A DNA stretch of 6,201 nt from the NCBI GenBank assembly GCA_900555765.1, contig USMA01000063.1, forward strand, positions 1-6,201. Reading direction: 5' to 3'. The notes beneath the pieces are model-generated. The model was not told the DNA's origin. It made no database searches and saw only the letters and a list, made by a program, of their open reading frames with translations. Position numbers and translations under genes: made by a program. This DNA comes from an uncultured Collinsella sp. GTDB lineage: Bacteria > Actinomycetota > Coriobacteriia > Coriobacteriales > Coriobacteriaceae. This document shows, in pieces, positions 1 to 4,671 of this stretch. Position 1 is the stretch's first letter. Each line of letters starts with the position of its first letter.

Positions 1-629
1 AGGAAGGTATAGAGGATGGCGGCACGATTGATAAGCTCGCTGTTAAGCGCACAGGTCGCAATGCCCAAACCGCCGCCCTGCGACGCGCCGTTCACAAACA
101 CACGCGCAAGATCGATGCCCTCGAGCTCGCGAACGATGCGGCACAGGATGCGAATATCTTGGTGCAAGCGGACATAGTAGAGGTTGGCCGGGTCGCCGTC
201 GATACCGGCGACGATATGACCGGCAACCGTTGTGCCCTCAAATCCACCAATGTCCTCGGAGGGACCTCCTTGGCCGGGGCAGTCGAGGGCGATGAGTGCC
301 ATGCCCATGCCCGCAAACGACGCCTGCTCAAACCAGCTGCGGCTTGCACCCGGATACCCATGGAACTGAAGTACCAATGGCACGGGCTCGTCCGAGACGG
401 GTTTAAGGTACTTGGCATGCCGGCGCGCGCCACACATGCCGGTATACCAGAGGTCGAAAAGCTGGCAGGTCGCGGCAGCGGCGACCGATGCCGTCTCGAT
501 CGCATAGTCAAGCCCGACGGCGTCGGCCTCGGCCATGCGATCCTTCCAAAAGAAATCGAAATCTGATGGACGGGGCATGGCGCCTCGATATTCACCAAAT
601 TGATGTTGTAGCTCCTGAGCACTTGGCAT
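1..629 (-). CDS. Acetyl xylan esterase / cephalosporin-C deacetylase family (CE7) hydrolase, 3' part missing
   Basis: This is an alpha/beta hydrolase that likely removes acetyl groups from short acetylated sugars or similar small substrates in the cytoplasm. No signal peptide is visible. About 209 residues are in the window, against roughly 320 for the family, so the C-terminal Asp and His-Glu part lies off the left edge. Visible features: an N-terminal family motif (FGEYRG, then PRPSDFDFFW, residues 11-28), an oxyanion-hole HGYPG at 90-94, DCPGQGG at 116-122, a DGDPANLYYVR stretch at 144-154, and the nucleophile elbow GASQGGG with Ser183. The usual CE7 RGQ motif reads PGQ here. I chose the ATG at 627-629 because residues 11-20 match the family and would be lost with the next Met (Met18). 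The only Shine-Dalgarno-like sequence (AAAGG, 645-649) is 15 nt away, so the start is not certain. The gene lies 80 nt after the ATPase gene, across a hairpin. Acetyl-ester specificity is inferred from the family. Confidence 0.88.
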   Translation of the reverse strand, partial: MPSAQELQHQFGEYRGAMPRPSDFDFFWKDRMAEADAVGLDYAIETASVAAAATCQLFDLWYTGMCGARRHAKYLKPVSDEPVPLVLQFHGYPGASRSWFEQASFAGMGMALIALDCPGQGGPSEDIGGFEGTTVAGHIVAGIDGDPANLYYVRLHQDIRILCRIVRELEGIDLARVFVNGASQGGGLGIATCALNSELINRAAILYTF

Positions 630-665
630 GGCTCGTGAACCCAACCTTTCGAAATCGCAACGGAG

Positions 666-693
666 GTGCGCCCGGCAAGGGAACCGGGCGCAC
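666..693 (-). terminator. Perfect 10-bp hairpin between ATPase and esterase genes, possible terminator or attenuator
   Basis: GTGCGCCCGG (666-675) and CCGGGCGCAC (684-693) pair perfectly around an 8-nt loop. The hairpin begins 16 nt after the stop of the DppF-like gene and ends 36 nt before the esterase start. On the minus strand it is followed by CTCCGTTGCGATTTCG, which is not a proper U-tract. It may therefore be an inefficient terminator, an attenuator, or a hairpin protecting the 3' end of the transporter message. I see no clear promoter for the esterase between the hairpin and its start, so some readthrough is plausible. Confidence 0.5.
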
Positions 694-709
694 GGGAGGG
701 AAAGCGAGG

Positions 710-1537
710 CTACTCGCCGAGCTTGGGATGCAGCAGCGACGGCGCAGCGCCGAGCAGCATCTTGGTGTAGGGGTCTTGGGGGTGCTGGAAGACCTGCTTG
801 GCCTCGCCCTGCTCGACGATCTTGCCGCCATTCATAACGATGATGTCGTCAGAGATATAGCGGACCGTCTGGATGTCATGGCTGATGAACACCATGGCCA
901 GGCCGAGCTCCTTCTTAAGGTCGGTCAACAGGTTCAGAATCTGCGCGCGGACCGAAACGTCCAGAGCCGAGGTGGGCTCGTCGGCGATGATGGCATCGGG
1001 GTTCAGCGACAGGGCACGGGCAATTGCGACGCGCTGACGCTGGCCGCCCGAAAGCTGGCCGGGAAGAACCTCGGCGGCGGAGCTGGGCAGACCGGTGAGC
1101 TCCAGGAGCTCCGTGACGAGCTTCTCCTGCTCGGCCTCGGTACCCAGGTTGCGGACGCGCAGGTGGTCGAGCAGCTGCTCGCGAACGACCATGCGGGGGC
1201 GGAGCGCCGTGGCCGGGTTCTGGAACACGACCGAGATGACGCGACCCATGTGGCGACGGTCCTCGGCGGTACGTTTGGTAACGTCCTTGCCCTTAAAGTA
1301 GACCTTGCCGCTCGTGGGGGCCTGCAGGCCGCACATGACGTTAGCGGTGGTGGACTTACCGCAACCGGACTCGCCGACGATGCCAATCGTCTGACCGGGC
1401 ATGAGCTTAATCGTTACACCCTGGACGGCGTGAACCAGGTTGGGGTGCAGAATCGAGCCGGTACGGGTCCTAAAGGTGACGTGGACGTCATCAAGGAAGA
1501 TGATCGGCTCGACGCCGTTTACTGCGGTCTCGCTCAT
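710..1537 (-). CDS. DppF/OppF-type ABC transporter ATP-binding protein
   Basis: A cytoplasmic ATPase subunit of a peptide/oligosaccharide/nickel-class importer, 275 residues. It pairs with the ATPase half of the upstream fusion protein to form the ATP-hydrolysing dimer. All motifs look intact: Walker A GESGCGKST (55-63), Q-loop Gln106 in VFQNP, signature LSGGQRQRV (162-170), Walker B AIIADEP with Glu187, D-loop SALDV, and H-loop His220 in FISHD. The C-terminus stops soon after the QDPYTKMLLGAAP segment, so it lacks most of the extension usual in DppF/OppF (about 320-330 residues). The ATG at 1535-1537 directly abuts the TAG of the upstream gene and has a very strong Shine-Dalgarno, GGAGGTGAT, 8 nt away inside the upstream gene's last codons, so translation is almost certainly coupled. 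Substrate cannot be told from this subunit. Confidence 0.95.
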   Translation of the reverse strand: MSETAVNGVEPIIFLDDVHVTFRTRTGSILHPNLVHAVQGVTIKLMPGQTIGIVGESGCGKSTTANVMCGLQAPTSGKVYFKGKDVTKRTAEDRRHMGRVISVVFQNPATALRPRMVVREQLLDHLRVRNLGTEAEQEKLVTELLELTGLPSSAAEVLPGQLSGGQRQRVAIARALSLNPDAIIADEPTSALDVSVRAQILNLLTDLKKELGLAMVFISHDIQTVRYISDDIIVMNGGKIVEQGEAKQVFQHPQDPYTKMLLGAAPSLLHPKLGE

Positions 1538-3553
1538 CTACATCACCTCCGCGTGAGGGGTCAAACCATTTGCCTTGAGCACCTCGTCGGGGAGCTCGGA
1601 ATAGAAGTGCTCGGTGCCGGGCACGCGCTTGAAGACCGGACGGGTGTCCAGGCCAATACGCGGATGGCTCGAGCGGGGCGCGAAGCGATCGCCCTTGGGG
1701 AAATCGCGCGGGCTCGGAACGGCGCCGGGCACCTGGTGCAGGCGGCCCGAACCGCTCTCGATGGACAGAACGGAACCCAGAAGACCGCGGGTGTACTCGT
1801 GGATCGGGTTAGTGAGCAGCTCCTTGGTGGGCGCCTGCTCGATAACCTGGCCAGCGTACATAACCGTGATGTTATGGGCGACCTCGGCGACCAGAGCCAG
1901 GTCATGCGAAACGAAGATCATGGCAAAGCCGAGCTTGGCCTGAAGATCGTTGAGCAGCTTGATGACCTGCTTCTGGACGGTAACGTCCAGAGCGGTCGTG
2001 GGCTCGTCGCAGATGACCAGCTTGGGGTCGCGGGTAAGGGCCATAGCGATCAGGACACGCTGACGCTGGCCGCCGGAAAGCTCGTGCGGATAGCTCTCGA
2101 GCGTGCGCTTGGGATCGAGGCCGACGAGCTCCAGGAGCTCCTCGGCGCTGCGGGTTCCGCCGCGCTTGGTGAGCTGCTTCATCTGGGCAGAGAAGAGCAT
2201 GGAGGGGTTGAGCGAGGCCAGGGCATCCTGATAGACCATAGCGATATCGGTACCACGCAGGCCGAACCACTCCTTCTTGCTCATCTTGAGCAGGTCACGG
2301 CCCTCCCAGAGGACCTCGCCGGAAAGGTGCTCGTCCTCATCGGTCAGGCCCATGATGGCCAGCGTGGTGATGGACTTACCGCAACCTGACTCGCCCACCA
2401 GGCCCATGGTCTGACCAGGACGGACGTCAAAGTTGACATGGTCGACAACGTTGATATCACCGTGATGCTCAAACTGGATGCAGAAGTCACGGACCGAGAG
2501 AATCGGCTCAACGGACTCGTCGGGCACGTGGCGATCGTCACGCTTGAGCTCGACATCGCGCAGGGCGCCAAGGCGAGCGGAGAGGGACTGGGCCTGCTCC
2601 TTGTAGGCGCGAACGGGGTCGGAGACCAGCAGATCGGCCTCGCGACGCTTGGAGGAATCGGTAGGATCCAGGGCGGCGGAGGGAGCAGCGGCCATGGCGT
2701 CGGTAATGCCCTCGGAGAGGATGTTGAGCGCCAGGCAGGTGATCATGATGGCCAGGCCCGGGAACAGCGCCTGCCACCAACGACCGGCGAGCACGCCGCC
2801 GCGGGCGTCGGCGAGGATGTTGCCCCAGGTAGCGGTGGGCTCCTGGATACCAGCGCCGATGAAGGTCAGCGAGGCCTCGAAGATGATGGCGTCGGCGACC
2901 AGGGTAACGGTGAAGACCATGATCGGGGCAATGCAGTTACGCAGAACATGCTTGATCAAAATCCACGGAGCCTTGGCGCCGGAAACGATGACCGCGCGGA
3001 CATAGTCCTCGCCGTACTCGGACACGATGTTGGCGCGCACGATACGGGCAATCTGCGGAGTGTACATAAAGCCGATGGCGAAGATGATCGACGGCACGGA
3101 GTTGCCCAGGATGGAGACGAAGACGGCCGCGAGGGCGATGCCCGGGATGGACATGATGATGTCCAGGATACGCATGATCGTCTCGGAGACGGCCTTGCGC
3201 GAAACCGCTGCAAGGGCGCCCACGACCGAGCCGCAGACCAGAGCCATGGCAGTGGCGCCAAAGCCGATGATCAGCGAGTAACGACCACCGTAGAGCATAC
3301 GCGACAGAATGTCGCGACCCTTATCGTCGGTACCGAAGATAAATCCGTTGCCGGGAGCCTGGCGAGCCGTAAAGATCTCGACCGGGCTATAGGGGGCAAG
3401 AAGGGGCGCCAGAATCGCAGTCAGGGCGACCAGCACCAGCACGACGGCGGCAATCTTAGAAGACAGCGTCATCTTCTTCCAGCCACCGAGCTTGAGCCCC
3501 TTGGAGGCAGCCTTCTCGAGCTGCTCGGTTTGCTTCTCTCGAATCTTTACCAT
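1538..3553 (-). CDS. Fused DppC/OppC-type permease and DppD/OppD-type ATPase
   Basis: One 671-residue protein carries two subunits that are usually separate. Residues 1-290 are the inner-membrane permease: a basic N-terminus, a first membrane segment around 33-53, the DppC motif FGTDDKGRDILSR (73-85), and the ATPase-contacting EAA loop at about 179-206 (EDYVRAVIVSGAK). A charged, poorly conserved linker spans about 291-349. The ATPase follows: Walker A GESGCGKS (387-394), Q-loop Gln442, signature LSGGQRQRV (492-500), Walker B LVICDEP with Glu517, and H-loop His550. The C-terminal oligopeptide-transporter tail (VPGAVPSP at 608-615, KGDRFAPRSSHPR at 620-632) is recognisable, but the usual Cys residues read Asp622 and Ser628. 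The ATG at 3551-3553 lies 3 nt after the permease stop, with a weak AGGACGG (3562-3568) upstream. There is no frameshift or stop at the junction, so the fusion looks genuine. Similar fusions are known in actinobacteria. Confidence 0.95.
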   Translation of the reverse strand: MVKIREKQTEQLEKAASKGLKLGGWKKMTLSSKIAAVVLVLVALTAILAPLLAPYSPVEIFTARQAPGNGFIFGTDDKGRDILSRMLYGGRYSLIIGFGATAMALVCGSVVGALAAVSRKAVSETIMRILDIIMSIPGIALAAVFVSILGNSVPSIIFAIGFMYTPQIARIVRANIVSEYGEDYVRAVIVSGAKAPWILIKHVLRNCIAPIMVFTVTLVADAIIFEASLTFIGAGIQEPTATWGNILADARGGVLAGRWWQALFPGLAIMITCLALNILSEGITDAMAAAPSAALDPTDSSKRREADLLVSDPVRAYKEQAQSLSARLGALRDVELKRDDRHVPDESVEPILSVRDFCIQFEHHGDINVVDHVNFDVRPGQTMGLVGESGCGKSITTLAIMGLTDEDEHLSGEVLWEGRDLLKMSKKEWFGLRGTDIAMVYQDALASLNPSMLFSAQMKQLTKRGGTRSAEELLELVGLDPKRTLESYPHELSGGQRQRVLIAMALTRDPKLVICDEPTTALDVTVQKQVIKLLNDLQAKLGFAMIFVSHDLALVAEVAHNITVMYAGQVIEQAPTKELLTNPIHEYTRGLLGSVLSIESGSGRLHQVPGAVPSPRDFPKGDRFAPRSSHPRIGLDTRPVFKRVPGTEHFYSELPDEVLKANGLTPHAEVM
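1542..1550 (-). promoter_or_regulatory. Strong Shine-Dalgarno for the DppF-like gene, inside the upstream gene
   Basis: The minus strand reads GGAGGTGAT, a near-complete complement to the 16S rRNA tail, with 8 nt from GGAGG to the ATG. It also encodes the final Glu-Val-Met of the permease-ATPase fusion. It fixes the start of the DppF-like gene and allows either fresh initiation or re-initiation by ribosomes finishing the upstream gene. Confidence 0.88.
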
Positions 3554-3556
3554 AAT

Positions 3557-4513
3557 CTACACCGTCCTGATGCGCGGGTTGATGAGCAGGTAGAGCATGT
3601 CAACCACGATGTTGATGATGATGAAGGCAAGAGCAACGACGATGACGACGCCCTGAACCAGGTTCGCCTCGTTGCCCTGAACGCCCTGCAGAATCGCGGT
3701 GCCCATGCCGGGGAGGTTGAAGATAACCTCGATGACGACGGCGCCGCCCATGAGGGAACCGATCTTAAGACCGAGGGTGGCGACCGGGGTGATCAGCGCA
3801 TTGCGAAGAACGTTGATGCCGACGACGACCTTCTCGGGAACGCCGGCGCCGCGGGCCATACGGACATAATCCTTGTCGAGCTCCTCGACCATGGCGGTAC
3901 GCACGATACGAGTCATCTGGCCCGTCAGCGGAAATGCCAAGGCGATAGCGGGCATGATCATACGTCCCAGATAGCCAACCGGATTCGTGGTGAAGTGAGG
4001 CAGAGCACCCGATGCCGGGAGCACCTTAAGGTAGGAAGAGAACAGCAGGATCAACAGAACGGCAAGCCAGAACGACGGGGTTGCCAAGCCGGCGATGGAA
4101 AAGACGCGGATCACTTGGTCCGGCCATTTGTCGCGATACAGTGCCGCGATGACGCCGAGCAAAAACGAAACGACCGCACCGATGGCAAGACCGATGAAGG
4201 TCAGCTGCATCGTGACGGGCAGGGCCGTGGAGATGCGCTTGGCAACGGAGTTGCGAGCAGCACCATAGGTGCCCATGTCGCCATGAATCAGATCGCCCAT
4301 ATAGCGCACGTAGCGCACGGGCCAAGGGTCGTCCAGACCATACTTCTCATGGTACTCGGCAACCGCCTCGGGCGAGGCACCGTCACCCAACGCCGTGTAG
4401 GCGGGGTCCGTCTTGGAGAACGACATAAGGAAGAACACCAGGACGGTGACGCCCAATGCCATGATCGGCAGCGCCACAAGACGCCTTCCAATCAAACGTA
4501 GCAAGTTGTTCAC
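3557..4513 (-). CDS. DppB/OppB-type ABC transporter permease
   Basis: An inner-membrane channel subunit of 318 residues, the usual length for this family. It shows a membrane segment at about 9-31, an extracytoplasmic loop with KYGLDDPWPVRYVRYMGDLIHGDMG (57-81; typical of DppB/OppB), several hydrophobic segments between about 100 and 200, the EAA loop at 210-238 (DKDYVRMARGAGVPE then NVLRNA) that docks on the ATPase, the conserved FNLPGMG (265-271), and a last membrane segment at about 288-311 ending LINPRIRTV. I chose GTG at 4511-4513 rather than the in-frame TTG at 4544-4546. An AGGGGAG Shine-Dalgarno (4519-4525) sits 5 nt before the GTG, and the protein then begins NNLLRLIGRRL, which is normal for the family. 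It should form a heterodimer with the permease half of the fusion encoded 3 nt downstream. Confidence 0.95.
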   Translation of the reverse strand: MNNLLRLIGRRLVALPIMALGVTVLVFFLMSFSKTDPAYTALGDGASPEAVAEYHEKYGLDDPWPVRYVRYMGDLIHGDMGTYGAARNSVAKRISTALPVTMQLTFIGLAIGAVVSFLLGVIAALYRDKWPDQVIRVFSIAGLATPSFWLAVLLILLFSSYLKVLPASGALPHFTTNPVGYLGRMIMPAIALAFPLTGQMTRIVRTAMVEELDKDYVRMARGAGVPEKVVVGINVLRNALITPVATLGLKIGSLMGGAVVIEVIFNLPGMGTAILQGVQGNEANLVQGVVIVVALAFIIINIVVDMLYLLINPRIRTV

Positions 4514-4518
4514 GTTCT

Positions 4519-4527
4519 CTCCCCTTT
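4519..4527 (-). promoter_or_regulatory. Shine-Dalgarno deciding the permease start
   Basis: The minus strand reads AAAGGGGAG, ending 5 nt before the GTG at 4511-4513. This is the only good ribosome binding site near the N-terminus. It would lie inside the coding sequence if the upstream TTG were used, so it favours the GTG. Confidence 0.85.
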
Positions 4528-4553
4528 CTTTTGTCGGTGGGACCAACTGGTAT

Positions 4554-4571
4554 ATGAGTACGGATACTCAT
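4554..4571 (-). other. Stem-loop 4 in the binding-protein/permease intergenic region
   Basis: ATGAGTA (4554-4560) and TACTCAT (4565-4571) form a perfect 7-bp stem with a 4-base loop. It lies 3 nt beyond the larger stem-loop and about 27 nt before the permease Shine-Dalgarno. A function in message processing or stability is inferred. Confidence 0.5.
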
Positions 4572-4574
4572 TAC

Positions 4575-4608
4575 AAGACCCGAGCGACATCGTTGCCGCC
4601 CGGGTCTT
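4575..4608 (-). promoter_or_regulatory. Strong 15-bp stem-loop after the binding-protein gene (attenuator or stability hairpin)
   Basis: Arms 4575-4589 and 4594-4608 pair around a 4-nt loop. In minus-strand RNA all 15 positions pair, two of them as G-U (4583/4600 and 4587/4596). In plus-strand RNA the same two positions are A-C mismatches. This favours a role in the transporter transcript. No U-tract follows on the minus strand, so full termination is unlikely. Partial termination, or a block to 3' exonucleases that keeps the binding-protein message abundant, fits the position between binding protein and permease. On the plus strand the core 8-bp stem is followed by TTGTTT, so a plus-strand terminator cannot be ruled out, although no plus-strand gene precedes it. 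Confidence 0.6.
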
Positions 4609-4621
4609 TGTTTCAACTATG

Positions 4622-4649
4622 AGGATACGGTCCCAACGACCGACATCCT
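4622..4649 (-). other. Stem-loop 2 in the binding-protein/permease intergenic region
   Basis: AGGAT (4622-4626) pairs with ATCCT (4645-4649), and CGGTC (4628-4632) with GACCG (4638-4642). Together they give a 10-bp stem with a 1x2 internal loop and a 5-base apical loop. It is the second in a chain of four hairpins. Confidence 0.4.
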
Positions 4650-4655
4650 GCATAC

Positions 4656-4671
4656 AGACTCAAGCGAGTCT
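4656..4671 (-). other. Stem-loop 1 touching the binding-protein stop codon
   Basis: AGACTC (4656-4661) and GAGTCT (4666-4671) form a perfect 6-bp stem with a 4-base loop. On the minus strand it begins at the last base of the TAA stop. It is short, and is meaningful mainly as part of the hairpin chain. Confidence 0.35.

Noticed and set aside
92..622. A 176-codon minus-strand open frame in the left part
   Set aside because: It is an Arg/Ser/Pro-rich out-of-frame shadow of the esterase gene, whose own frame shows clear family motifs including the GASQGGG nucleophile elbow.
488..2389. A 633-codon plus-strand open frame opposite the ATPase and fusion genes
   Set aside because: It lies codon-on-codon against the minus-strand genes, where plus-strand stops correspond only to TTA, CTA and TCA codons. 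GC-rich genes avoid these, so long antisense frames appear for free. Its product is low-complexity and resembles no family I know.
2438..4501. A 687-codon plus-strand open frame opposite the permease genes
   Set aside because: Same register effect as above. The translation is an Asp/His/Gly-rich stretch with no domain, and the minus-strand permease and ATPase motifs are unambiguous.
4514..4546. TTG at 4544-4546 as the permease start
   Set aside because: It would place the strong AGGGGAG ribosome site inside the gene and add 11 residues with no family match. The GTG at 4511-4513 is correctly spaced from that site.
4575..4613. Plus-strand intrinsic terminator (stem followed by TTGTTT)
   Set aside because: No plus-strand gene precedes it, and the plus-strand stem has two A-C mismatches that are G-U pairs on the minus strand. 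Kept only as an alternative.
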